64,000 bases of DNA from Arthrobacter sp. ZGTC412 (GTDB lineage Bacteria; Actinomycetota; Actinomycetes; Actinomycetales; Micrococcaceae). A program made the translations under genes and the position numbers. A model generated the notes under the pieces. That model saw only the letters and a program-made list of their open reading frames with translations, searched no databases and was not told the origin of the DNA. Shown piece after piece: positions 26,568 to 34,621 of the stretch. How positions within the stretch are numbered: the stretch's first letter is position 1; every line of letters begins with the position of its first letter. Where the stretch lies: contig NZ_PJII01000005.1 in assembly GCF_002929215.1 (NCBI RefSeq), positions 62,001-126,000 on the forward strand, given 5' to 3'.

Positions 26568-28442
26568 CTACACCCGCTGAGTGCTGTCTGCCCGGGTGCC
26601 TGCCAACTGGGGAGCCCAGCCGTCGGTTCCGTGGAGGTACGCCTCCAGGGTGAACTCCTTCGCCAGCGCCGGGTCAAGCTGCGGCCTGTCGGCGGTGATA
26701 CGGGATCCCGGGCCGTTGTTGTTGAACTCGTGGAACCGGGCTTCGCGCCAGGAGAACCCGCTCATGTCTGTCCACGGAGCGCGGGAAATATGCGCACCCA
26801 GCCAGGAATCCCGGATCAGCACCTGGGCTATGGCGTCCACGTCCCCGCTGGGGTGCCAGGGCCGGCCGAGGTGCACGGATCCCGCTGCGGCGTCGGACTT
26901 AAAGCGGCAGCCGGTGAACAGGTACCCGTGCTTAATTCCAACGTTCAGGCTGCCGGCCGAAACGTAGCCGTTGTTGCTGCTTGATCCGCGGTCCAGGGAG
27001 CGGACTTCGGAGCCGGAGAAGACCGCCGTGCCCCGGCCGAAGATGAAGTCCACGTCGCCTTCGATGTAGCAGTCGCGGAAGAAGAACCGCGCCTGTACCC
27101 CGCGGGACGGTGAATCAACCAGCAGCGTGTCCTGGTTGCCCAGGCACCGGACGTTGCTAAGAACTGCACGGTCTCCCGTGAGGAAGAGTGCCACCGCCTG
27201 CCGGTTCTTCATGTCCTGGTTGGCGGCCTCGTCAAAGTCGTTGCTGAACGTGAGGTTTGCAGCCGTGAAATCCGGCCCGTCAATCCGCACGCTTGCGCTT
27301 CCGCCCGTCCCATAGGGTCCGGCGCCATCGGGCTTGGGTGTGCCGGAGGCGTTGTTGTAAACCAGTACAACGTCTTGCGCCTTCTCCCCCAGCCCCAGGA
27401 ACGAGATTCTGGGCTTGCTGGCCGGCACCCTGATGGCCTCCCTGTAGATGCCCGGCTGGATCCGGATGAGGGTCCGGCGGGTGCCGCCTTCGGGCACGCT
27501 GTTTATGGCCGCCTGCACCGTCTGGAACGCCAGCCCCTTGCCCACGTCTACAACAACGGGCTTGTCCACCGGACGTTCGCTGGGCCAGTAGATGCCCTCG
27601 CGGGCGTCCAGTCCGGCGTCGAGCTGGAAGTACCCGGGCGGCAGTGTCTGTTGTGCCCGGAGTTCCGAGGCAACAAGCCGGGCCACGGCCAGGGCGCCTT
27701 CCGCCTGGAAATGCGTATTGTCGGTCACGCCTTGCGGGTACTGCGGATACTGGCCCGGGGAGGCATAAAGGAAGTGCGACTTGGTTCCCTCTGCCCCGAG
27801 CTTCTGCCACAGGTCCTTCGAGGACACGGTGAGGTCGACAAGTGGTGTGCCCGTGGCAGCTGCGAGTTCCCGCACCGCCTGGGGGTACGCACCATGGGAG
27901 TCCTGGGCGACACCCAGGGCGCTGAACCGGCGGCGTTCCACCGGGGTTACCAGTACAGCCTTCGCGCCACGGCCTGCGGCACCGTCGATGTACTGCTGCA
28001 AGTACTCCTTGAAGGTGGTCTGCGGATCGGTGCCCCTGGCCGGATCTTCGACCTTTTCGTCGTTGTGCCCGAAGGAGATCAGGAGGTAGTCCCCAGGCTG
28101 GAGCAAGGCGACCACCTCGTCAAGCAGGCCGGCGTCCGCGAAGCTCTTGGACGAAGCACCGGACCAGGCGTAGTCAAAGACGTCGGCCTGTGGCCCCAGC
28201 AGCAGCGGGAGGGCCTGCCCCCAGCCGGCCCGCGGACGTTCCGAGTGCTGGTAGGCGGAGGACGTGGAGTCGCCCACAACGAAGATCACCGGCCTGGTGC
28301 GGCCCTGCGGTGGCAGCGCTACGGACCGGACTGCGGCCTCCGAGCGTGCAGCCCCAGGGCCCGCGAGCCCGGCGGCAGCGGTGACTGCTCCCGCGGCCAC
28401 AGCAGCCAGCATTGAGCGGCGGTTGGGTTCGAAACGGCGCAT
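26568..28442 (-). CDS. Secreted fusion of SGNH acetylesterase and pectin methylesterase
   Basis: A 624-residue two-enzyme protein. A twin-arginine-type signal (NRRSMLAAVAAG) leads it out of the cell. Residues about 50-255 form an SGNH/GDSL hydrolase like rhamnogalacturonan acetylesterase: Ser59 in GDSTSS, SFGHND (125-128) and Asp241/His244 in DNTHF. Residues about 295-610 are a family 8 pectin methylesterase: GNQDTLL (Asp438), DVDFIFG (Asp465) and LGRPWHP. One chain could therefore remove acetyl and methyl esters from pectin. Its start shares a base with the stop of the pectate lyase gene (TGATG), so the two are co-translated. Confidence 0.9.
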   Translation of the reverse strand: MRRFEPNRRSMLAAVAAGAVTAAAGLAGPGAARSEAAVRSVALPPQGRTRPVIFVVGDSTSSAYQHSERPRAGWGQALPLLLGPQADVFDYAWSGASSKSFADAGLLDEVVALLQPGDYLLISFGHNDEKVEDPARGTDPQTTFKEYLQQYIDGAAGRGAKAVLVTPVERRRFSALGVAQDSHGAYPQAVRELAAATGTPLVDLTVSSKDLWQKLGAEGTKSHFLYASPGQYPQYPQGVTDNTHFQAEGALAVARLVASELRAQQTLPPGYFQLDAGLDAREGIYWPSERPVDKPVVVDVGKGLAFQTVQAAINSVPEGGTRRTLIRIQPGIYREAIRVPASKPRISFLGLGEKAQDVVLVYNNASGTPKPDGAGPYGTGGSASVRIDGPDFTAANLTFSNDFDEAANQDMKNRQAVALFLTGDRAVLSNVRCLGNQDTLLVDSPSRGVQARFFFRDCYIEGDVDFIFGRGTAVFSGSEVRSLDRGSSSNNGYVSAGSLNVGIKHGYLFTGCRFKSDAAAGSVHLGRPWHPSGDVDAIAQVLIRDSWLGAHISRAPWTDMSGFSWREARFHEFNNNGPGSRITADRPQLDPALAKEFTLEAYLHGTDGWAPQLAGTRADSTQRV

Positions 28443-29812
28443 CAGCGAGCATCCCCCGCCGCGAAGACGGGCCCGACGGCGTCCGCCAGGAGGGCGGGAA
28501 CGGCCTGGGCTGCGTTTACGTGCGTCCGCAGTACTGGCGCCCAGGTTTCGTCGGCACCCAACTGCCTGTCGGCAGGCGCGGCCGCGTTGTAGGCGGCGCG
28601 CAGGTCAACGATCTTGCCGTTGACCGCGTTTCCGCTGGTGCTGATGACCTTCCCCTTGAAGTAGGAGATCAGTGACTCCACCGGGATGTCCGCCGGGAGG
28701 GTGAAGGCGTTGGCCTCGGCGTACAGATGGGATTCAACGCCGGCACCGAAGGTGTACCCATACGGGATCTCCGATTCGGCGGTGGTCTTGAAGTGGTTGT
28801 TGTAGACGTCCACCTGGCCGAAACGGACGCGGGGTGCGCGCTGGCCAACGTTCTCGAAAACGTTGTGGTGGATGGTCACGCGCAACTTGCCCACGTCTCC
28901 CCGGTTTGTGGAGTCCGTGGACCCGATGAGCAGGAGTTTGTCGTGCTCCGAGAACCGGTTGTAGGACATCGTCACCAGGTCCGAGCCGTTGGTGACGTCC
29001 ACTGCTCCGTCGTGGACCTGGTACGGCCTGCCGAAGTAGCTGGGCTGGGCGCTGTCCAGGTTTGGGGCATCGGTGAAGTGTGAGTGGTCCACCCACACGT
29101 GCTTTGAGCCGTTGATGATCTGCAGCAGGTCATATTCGCTGTTCCAGTTACCGGTGGCACCGTCCGTGGGGTCCCACGACGGGAAGCAGTCGGCGGCGTC
29201 CCGCACCGTGAGGTTCCGGAAGATGACGTTGTCGGCGCCGTTGACCCTCAGGGCAGCGCCGGTGATGCTGCTGTCCGGGCCGACGCCCACGATGGTGGTG
29301 TTGCTGGGAATGTCCCAACGGATTGAGGCGGCCTGCCTGGATGCCGCCAACCGCCGGGCGTTCTCCTGCGCGCCCTCCGGCTCTTTCGTCGTTCCGTACC
29401 GGGCCGGGTCGAAGTCGTAAAGGTACTGGGCGAGCGAGTACCCGGTACCGCTGGCGTAGTCCTCACAGCTGATCGGCGAGCCGTCCGCGCTGGCGTTGGC
29501 GGCAATGTCCCCATGGACCCTGATGATTTTGGGTTCGCTGCCGGTGGCGAGGGCGGCGAGAAGTTGTCCCTTGTTGGAGACGTCGTAGATCCGGTCATCC
29601 GTAGCGGCCGAGCCGCCGGTGGTGCCGGTTCCCAAGGCTGCCCAGCCGTCATGTGGTGCGAGTACCTGGCGCTCAAGGGCCTGGCGGGCTGTCTGGGCTG
29701 TTGGATCCGCTTGTGGCGAGGGGGCTGCTGACGAATGGGCAGGGGCTGCGAGCAGGGATACGGCGATGGCCGCCGCGACCGATACGGGCGCTATTGGCAA
29801 CTTTTTACGCAT
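28442..29812 (-). CDS. Secreted pectate lyase (polysaccharide lyase family 1)
   Basis: A 456-residue secreted lyase that cuts polygalacturonate by beta-elimination with calcium. A Sec signal peptide (MRKKLPIAPVSVAAAIAVSL to about residue 30) is followed by a parallel beta-helix. Family motifs are VWVDHSHFTD, GAVDVTNGSDLVTMSYN and RAPRVRFGQVDVYNNHF, containing the catalytic arginine region. The ATG at 29812 has a good GGAGG ribosome site. It is the first gene of an operon with the esterase fusion. A TTGACA promoter with two LacI-type palindromes lies 65-110 bp upstream. Confidence 0.92.
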   Translation of the reverse strand: MRKKLPIAPVSVAAAIAVSLLAAPAHSSAAPSPQADPTAQTARQALERQVLAPHDGWAALGTGTTGGSAATDDRIYDVSNKGQLLAALATGSEPKIIRVHGDIAANASADGSPISCEDYASGTGYSLAQYLYDFDPARYGTTKEPEGAQENARRLAASRQAASIRWDIPSNTTIVGVGPDSSITGAALRVNGADNVIFRNLTVRDAADCFPSWDPTDGATGNWNSEYDLLQIINGSKHVWVDHSHFTDAPNLDSAQPSYFGRPYQVHDGAVDVTNGSDLVTMSYNRFSEHDKLLLIGSTDSTNRGDVGKLRVTIHHNVFENVGQRAPRVRFGQVDVYNNHFKTTAESEIPYGYTFGAGVESHLYAEANAFTLPADIPVESLISYFKGKVISTSGNAVNGKIVDLRAAYNAAAPADRQLGADETWAPVLRTHVNAAQAVPALLADAVGPVFAAGDAR

Positions 29813-29877
29813 GATCTCTCTTCCTCCATTGGAATGAACCACGCTTCGGTGCCGGCCGGAAACCGCCGACAATTTCA

Positions 29878-29889
29878 GAAAGCGATTTC
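29878..29889. promoter_or_regulatory. LacI-type operator O2 of the pectin operon
   Basis: GAAAGCGATTTC, palindromic except for one base pair of positions, with the same central CG. Its centre is 22 bp from that of O1, about two helical turns, and it covers the predicted transcription start. A third half-site GAAACCG is at 29859-29865. Confidence 0.6.
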
Positions 29890-29892
29890 TCA

Positions 29893-29921
29893 ACTATGGG
29901 AAACCGGTTTCTGCCTGTCAA
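29893..29921 (-). promoter_or_regulatory. Promoter of the pectin operon
   Basis: On the minus strand a perfect -35 TTGACA (29916-29921) is followed after 17 bp by CATAGT (29893-29898), four of six matches to the -10 consensus. Transcription would start near 29886, about 75 nt upstream of the pectate lyase ATG. Confidence 0.65.
29900..29911. promoter_or_regulatory. LacI-type operator O1 of the pectin operon
   Basis: Perfect 12-bp palindrome GAAACCGGTTTC with the central CG typical of LacI-family operators. It lies exactly between the -35 and -10 boxes, the classic position for repression. Confidence 0.65.
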
Positions 29922-30067
29922 GGGTTTAGTTGATTTTTGACACCGTCTTTTCTCGGAAGTCACTTCCGGACCCGCTGGTCCCGCCACCGGCCCACAGGCA
30001 AAAAGACGCCAGAGGTAGAGCCGGAAACCTTGCAAGGACCTTCAGGGACGTGTGCAACCATTGGCCT

Positions 30068-30490
30068 ATGCGACTGCTTGCCCGGGTACTTATCAACGGA
30101 CTTGCCCTCTGGGTGGCGAGCTGGATACTGCCAGGACTGGAGATCTCCAGCTCGGCAGCCACCGATGCAGTGGCAAAAACCGGTGTGACGCAGGGGACGG
30201 ACACCATCGGGATCGTTCTCGCCTACCTGTTCATCGGTGTCATCTTCGGTTTAGTGAACGCCTTGGTCCGCCCGCTGGTGAGTCTCCTCGCGCTGCCAAT
30301 CACTATCCTGACCCTCGGCCTGTTCACTATCGTCATCAACGCGGCGATGCTTTACCTGACATCCTGGATCAGCAGCTACACGCCAGTGCGCTTCACCATT
30401 GACTCCTTCTTCTGGACTGCCATTCTGGCTGCGATCATCATTACCCTGATCTCGCTGGTTGCCGGCCGGATTACTGGGGCCCGGCGGTAG
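30068..30490 (+). CDS. YvlD/phage holin family 4 membrane protein
   Basis: A 140-residue membrane protein with four hydrophobic helices (about residues 4-22, 48-70, 75-98 and 112-135). The family pattern FGLVNALVRPLVSLLALPITILTLGLF (quoted here as FGLVNALVRP and LPITILTLGLF) is clear. The family is widespread and poorly understood, often linked to envelope stress; no phage genes are around it. It is divergent from the pectin operon and ends convergent with an alpha/beta hydrolase. Confidence 0.88.
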   Translation: MRLLARVLINGLALWVASWILPGLEISSSAATDAVAKTGVTQGTDTIGIVLAYLFIGVIFGLVNALVRPLVSLLALPITILTLGLFTIVINAAMLYLTSWISSYTPVRFTIDSFFWTAILAAIIITLISLVAGRITGARR

Positions 30491-30558
30491 CTGAACACCA
30501 GCGGCTTCTGCGCCCGCTTGTAAAAGCGCTGCCCACTAGTTCACGCGGGCGGTTGCGG

Positions 30559-31926
30559 CTACCGTCCGCCATACCCCCGCTCTTGCCTGCGGGTGTCTGC
30601 CGCGTGGAGGTTTGGCGCAGGAGCCCTGGTCCGGGTCAGCGAGAAGCGGGTAGCGGTGGCGGCGCCACCAGCCCCAAGCACAGCACCCAACGCGGCAGTG
30701 GACACCACCAGCGACGGATCGTTGCTCGCTGAAACAAGGCGGGCTCCGTCCTGGTAGGTACTAAGGGTGTGGCCGGGTCCGAGGCCCCCTTCTCCTTCTG
30801 CCGCCCTTGGGGCATTGCCCAAGGAAACCGTCACGCGGTCCTTCGTGTCCGGATTTGGTGAACCGTCTGATCCCGGCACCCAATCCGTGCGATGTTCAAG
30901 GTGCAGCGACTGCACTCCCGGCACGGGGTTGATACCAGCGACCGGGGAGCCGGCCGTGAGCACGTACCGAAGGTCGTAGTCGCGGAGAAAACGCGGATCG
31001 GCAGCCAGGTTCATGGCATGGATACCGCCCTGGCTGTATCCCACGGCAACCACGGGGGCTCCGTGCTCGGCGCCCGCCGCTCGCAGAGCCTCAAGCGCCG
31101 CAACGCTCATGTCGTCGGAGCTGTAAACCATCGCCTCCGCTATTCCAGCTTCATCAAACGGGTTCTTTCCACCGGCACCGGAACCAGCAGGCTGGGTGCC
31201 GGGAACGACGACGAGATAGGCCTTTTCCCCGCCGTTGACGACTTCGATGACCTCGATGAACCCGGCACCGCGCGCATCGATAAGCCGGATGCGCTCCAGC
31301 AGGCCAGCCGGGGAGGCGTCCAGGTCCACCTGAACTGTCTCCTCCTGGTGCGTGGCCAAACGGCGGCCAAAGGCGCCTGCCTGCTCCAAGCCATCCCAGA
31401 CCCAAGGTTCCTCCTCGGCCCGCCGCTTCACGTCAGCCGCGTCGAGTCCAAGGCTGGCAGCTATGGTTTCTGCCGTCTTGTTGTCGACGACGCGGGTGGA
31501 GGCCATATTCGTCAAGGACTCGTGGACGTCCTGCGGACTAACTATGCCTAGGGATCTTGCAGTGCCGGCAAGCCACTCCGCCACTTCGTACTCCTGTTTG
31601 CAGGCGCGGACCTGGCTGCTGATGCGCTGGAGCTCGGCCCGCACTGTCTGGACGCTCCGCTCCGACTCACCCACCGCGTTCAATGCCATGGTCCCGGACC
31701 AGCGGGGCAGGTCCTGGAAGGGAACGAGGTCCTCCCAAATCCGGCGGACTTCAACCTCCAGTTCAGAGAGTGTGCCCGCCAGGTCATCGAGCTTCCTCGC
31801 ACCCGCCGCCAGCTCCTCCAACTGGAAGGTTATGCCGCCAACACCGCCGCGGATGGTGAGGGGCCCGTCCCCGGGAGGACTGAACACCCTGATGGAGCCT
31901 GTGCCCGAAGGCGTAGCTTCGGCCAT
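30559..31926 (-). CDS. Alpha/beta hydrolase with N-terminal WXG-like helical domain
   Basis: A 455-residue protein without a Sec signal. Residues about 35-120 are predicted helical and contain a WSG turn (76-78) and, 35 residues later, YEVAE (113-117), which fits the YxxxD/E signal of type VII secretion substrates. Residues about 225-395 are an alpha/beta hydrolase with nucleophile Ser298 in GYSQGG; Asp348 and His386 are candidate triad members. The start shares a base with the stop of the upstream WXG-like gene (TAATG). It may be a lipase or esterase exported with its small partner; this is inference. No ESX machinery gene is in the window. Confidence 0.7.
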   Translation of the reverse strand: MAEATPSGTGSIRVFSPPGDGPLTIRGGVGGITFQLEELAAGARKLDDLAGTLSELEVEVRRIWEDLVPFQDLPRWSGTMALNAVGESERSVQTVRAELQRISSQVRACKQEYEVAEWLAGTARSLGIVSPQDVHESLTNMASTRVVDNKTAETIAASLGLDAADVKRRAEEEPWVWDGLEQAGAFGRRLATHQEETVQVDLDASPAGLLERIRLIDARGAGFIEVIEVVNGGEKAYLVVVPGTQPAGSGAGGKNPFDEAGIAEAMVYSSDDMSVAALEALRAAGAEHGAPVVAVGYSQGGIHAMNLAADPRFLRDYDLRYVLTAGSPVAGINPVPGVQSLHLEHRTDWVPGSDGSPNPDTKDRVTVSLGNAPRAAEGEGGLGPGHTLSTYQDGARLVSASNDPSLVVSTAALGAVLGAGGAATATRFSLTRTRAPAPNLHAADTRRQERGYGGR

Positions 31927-32228
31927 TAGAACCCGCCCGTAGAGGTGCAGTCAGCGGTGAAGGTTTCGCGGGCATGGCGGTCCACCGCAGCCTTTGCCTC
32001 AGTGAGCGCTTCAAGGGCCCGCCGCAGGGCAGCAGACTGCAGTGAAACAGCGTCCCGGTAGGCACGGCCCGCCGGAGATTCCCATTCCAGCAGCTGAATA
32101 TCCCTGAACCCGTCCAAGACCTCCTCTCCGCGGCCAGCGCAGAAGGCTACGCGGCCAGCCAACTGCTCCACCTGCGAAGCGCGCAGCATGTCTTGTTGCA
32201 ACTCCGCCCCCGTCAGTTGGCCGCCCAT
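31926..32228 (-). CDS. Small helical WXG100-like protein
   Basis: A 100-residue protein of the size and helical pattern of WXG100 proteins. The central turn is EWESPAG with Trp49; the strict WXG glycine is replaced (W-E-S), as in many divergent members. It overlaps the hydrolase gene by one base (TAATG) and is most likely co-translated, as for secreted partner pairs. There is no signal peptide. I cannot assign a named family with certainty. Confidence 0.6.
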   Translation of the reverse strand: MGGQLTGAELQQDMLRASQVEQLAGRVAFCAGRGEEVLDGFRDIQLLEWESPAGRAYRDAVSLQSAALRRALEALTEAKAAVDRHARETFTADCTSTGGF

Positions 32229-32401
32229 CGCTCTTCCCTTTCCTCAATGGCCTGCGTCCACGGCGCATGCCAGCAAGCCTTGCCTGGGATGAAGGCTACG
32301 GAGGACACCCTGCCGTCCCAACCGCCGGCGTCGTCTATGTGGACAAGTAACGTCCCGGGAAGGGCTAAAGCCGCCGCAGGAGTTCATGAAAGAATCAGCA
32401 C

Positions 32402-33844
32402 ATGCCTGAAACTGCCGCCACAGCTGACACCCGCACGCCCTCAGGACGCCTGGCCCTCGCCGCGTCCCCGGAAAAAATCGCGCTCGGCCCGCTGGACGGC
32501 CGCTACCAGTCCGCCGTCGCCCCGCTGGTGGACTACCTGTCGGAAGCAGCGCTCAACCGCGACCGCGTGGCAGTGGAAGTTGAATGGCTCATCCACCTGA
32601 CCAGCAACAACGTCCTTCCGGGCGCCGGTCCCCTGACGTCCCGGCAGCAGGACCAGCTGCGCGCCATTGTCACCGAATTCGACAGCAATTCAGTGGCGGA
32701 ACTGGCCGACATCGAAGCCGTAACGGTCCACGACGTAAAAGCCGTGGAGTACTACATCGGCCGCCGCCTCCCGGCCATCGGCATTGAAAACCTCACGGCC
32801 ATGGTGCACTTCGGCTGCACTTCCGAGGACATCAACAACCTCTCCTACGCGCTGGGTGTCAAGGGCGCTGTGGAGGACGTGTGGCTTCCGGCAGCACGCG
32901 CCCTGGTGGCCCAGATCACCAGGATGGCCCATGACAACCGCGCCGTCCCCATGCTGTCCCGCACCCACGGCCAGCCCGCCACTCCCACTACGCTCGGCAA
33001 GGAACTCGCGGTTATCGCCCACCGCCTCACCCGGCAACTGGACCGGATCGAAAAAACCGAGTACCTGGGCAAGATCAACGGCGCCACCGGCACGTACGCT
33101 GCCCACGTTGCGTCCGTTCCCCGCGCCGACTGGCAGCAGGTGTCCAAATCCTTCGTGGAGGCCCTGGGACTGACCTGGAATCCGCTGACCACGCAGATCG
33201 AAAGCCACGACTGGCAGGCGGAACTCTATGCCGACGTCGCGCGCTTCAACCGCATCCTGCACAACGTCTGCACGGACATCTGGAGCTACATTTCCATCGG
33301 CTACTTCGCGCAGATTCCGGTTGCCGGTGCGACGGGATCCTCAACCATGCCGCACAAGGTAAACCCCATCCGCTTCGAAAATGCCGAGGCCAACCTGGAG
33401 ATCTCCTCCGGGCTGCTGGACGTACTGGGCTCCACGCTGGTTACCTCACGCTGGCAGCGCGACCTCACCGACTCCTCGAGCCAGCGCAACATCGGTGTGG
33501 CATTCGGCCACTCCCTGTTGGCCATCTCCAACGTGGCCAAGGGCCTGGAGCGGCTGGACGTGGCGGAGGACGTTCTGGCCGGGGACCTGGACACCAACTG
33601 GGAAGTCCTGGGTGAAGCGATCCAGATGGTCATGCGGGCCGAAGCGATTGCCGGCGTCGAAGGCATGGAGAACCCCTACGAGCGGCTCAAGGACCTTACC
33701 CGCGGACAGCGTGTGGACGCAGCCCGCATGCAGGAATTCGTCCAGGGCCTTGGCCTCTCACCCGAAGCCGAAGCGAGGCTCCTCGCGCTGACGCCCGGCA
33801 AATACACCGGCATCGCTGACCAACTGGTGGACCACCTGAGGTAG
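32402..33844 (+). CDS. purB: Adenylosuccinate lyase
   Basis: Acts twice in purine synthesis: it releases fumarate from SAICAR and from adenylosuccinate. The 480 residues include the fumarate-lyase signature GSSTMPHKVNPIRFEN (about residues 312-327), LGPLDGRYQ near the start and the catalytic TSRTHGQP-like stretch seen as LSRTHGQPATP. AGGAG at 32378-32382 is 19 nt from the ATG, farther than usual. A tiny in-frame-shifted ORF (ATG 32386, MKESAHA, stop 32109-type position 32407-32409) overlaps the start and might couple translation. A clear terminator follows. Confidence 0.95.
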   Translation: MPETAATADTRTPSGRLALAASPEKIALGPLDGRYQSAVAPLVDYLSEAALNRDRVAVEVEWLIHLTSNNVLPGAGPLTSRQQDQLRAIVTEFDSNSVAELADIEAVTVHDVKAVEYYIGRRLPAIGIENLTAMVHFGCTSEDINNLSYALGVKGAVEDVWLPAARALVAQITRMAHDNRAVPMLSRTHGQPATPTTLGKELAVIAHRLTRQLDRIEKTEYLGKINGATGTYAAHVASVPRADWQQVSKSFVEALGLTWNPLTTQIESHDWQAELYADVARFNRILHNVCTDIWSYISIGYFAQIPVAGATGSSTMPHKVNPIRFENAEANLEISSGLLDVLGSTLVTSRWQRDLTDSSSQRNIGVAFGHSLLAISNVAKGLERLDVAEDVLAGDLDTNWEVLGEAIQMVMRAEAIAGVEGMENPYERLKDLTRGQRVDAARMQEFVQGLGLSPEAEARLLALTPGKYTGIADQLVDHLR

Positions 33845-33856
33845 AAGTACGACGAT

Positions 33857-33882
33857 GGCGCCGGGCAAAAAGGCCCGGCGCC
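33857..33882 (+). terminator. Terminator after purB
   Basis: Perfect 10-bp stem GGCGCCGGGC / GCCCGGCGCC (33857-33866 and 33873-33882) with loop AAAAAG, followed by TTCTTCGT. It begins 12 bp past the purB stop. Confidence 0.8.
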
Positions 33883-33946
33883 TTCTTCGTCCCCACCTTC
33901 CTTGTGGCCCAGCAGGCGGCCCGCCTCCAAGTGCGAAACTGGAGAC

Positions 33947-34621
33947 ATGAAGCTGCTCCTGATCCGCCATGGGCAAACCCCGGGCAACGTGCTTGGCCAA
34001 TTGGACACCGCCCACCCCGGTCCCGGGCTCACGGAGCTGGGTGAGCGGCAAGCGGAGGCCCTGGCCCGTTCGCTGGCCAACGAGCCGATCGAGGCGCTCT
34101 ATGCCTCCACCCTGGTGCGAACCCAGATCACTGCAGCGCCGCTGGGCCGGCTGCACAGCCTTGACGTCGAAGTGATGGACGGCCTCCACGAAATCGAAGC
34201 CGGGTCACTGGAAAAGCTGACGGACCACGAGTCGCACAAGCGGTACATGGGGACAGTGATTTCCTGGGCCGCCGGTGATCTTGACCGCCGCATCCCTGCC
34301 GGGCCGGACGGCCATGATTTCTTCGAGCGGTTTGATGCCGCTATTGCGCGCGTCCTGGAACGTACGTCCGGGGAGCAGGCAACGGCAGCAGTCGTCAGCC
34401 ACGGCGCGGCCATCCGCACCTGGGCCGGGCGCCGCGCTCAGGAGGCAGACCACGAGTTCGCCGCGAAGCACGTGTTGGCCAATACCGGAATTGTGGCGTT
34501 GGAAGGTGATCCGGACAGCGGGTGGCGGCTGATCCATTGGGACGGCAGCCCGGTGGGCGGACTGGCACTCGCCGATCCGACCGCTGAGGACCCTATGGGA
34601 CGGAATGTGGCGGAGCCCTAA
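33947..34621 (+). CDS. Histidine phosphatase family protein (phosphoglycerate-mutase-like)
   Basis: A 224-residue member of the histidine phosphatase superfamily. The phospho-histidine motif LIRHGQTPGN is at residues 4-13, a catalytic glutamate is likely in LHEIEAGSLE, and the second histidine is in VVSHGAAIRTW. It is a small-molecule phosphatase of unknown substrate rather than a glycolytic mutase. A CTGGAG ribosome site precedes the ATG. Its stop codon overlaps that of the convergent kinase gene by 4 bp. Confidence 0.87.
   Translation: MKLLLIRHGQTPGNVLGQLDTAHPGPGLTELGERQAEALARSLANEPIEALYASTLVRTQITAAPLGRLHSLDVEVMDGLHEIEAGSLEKLTDHESHKRYMGTVISWAAGDLDRRIPAGPDGHDFFERFDAAIARVLERTSGEQATAAVVSHGAAIRTWAGRRAQEADHEFAAKHVLANTGIVALEGDPDSGWRLIHWDGSPVGGLALADPTAEDPMGRNVAEP

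Noticed and set aside
30068-30490. Prophage remnant, because the protein belongs to a family named phage holin
   Set aside because: The YvlD-type family is chromosomal and common; no other phage gene is near.
32386-32409. Leader peptide MKESAHA overlapping the purB start
   Set aside because: Seven codons with a ribosome site only 3 nt away; too weak to call and no attenuator follows. In the purB entry its stop is at 32407-32409.
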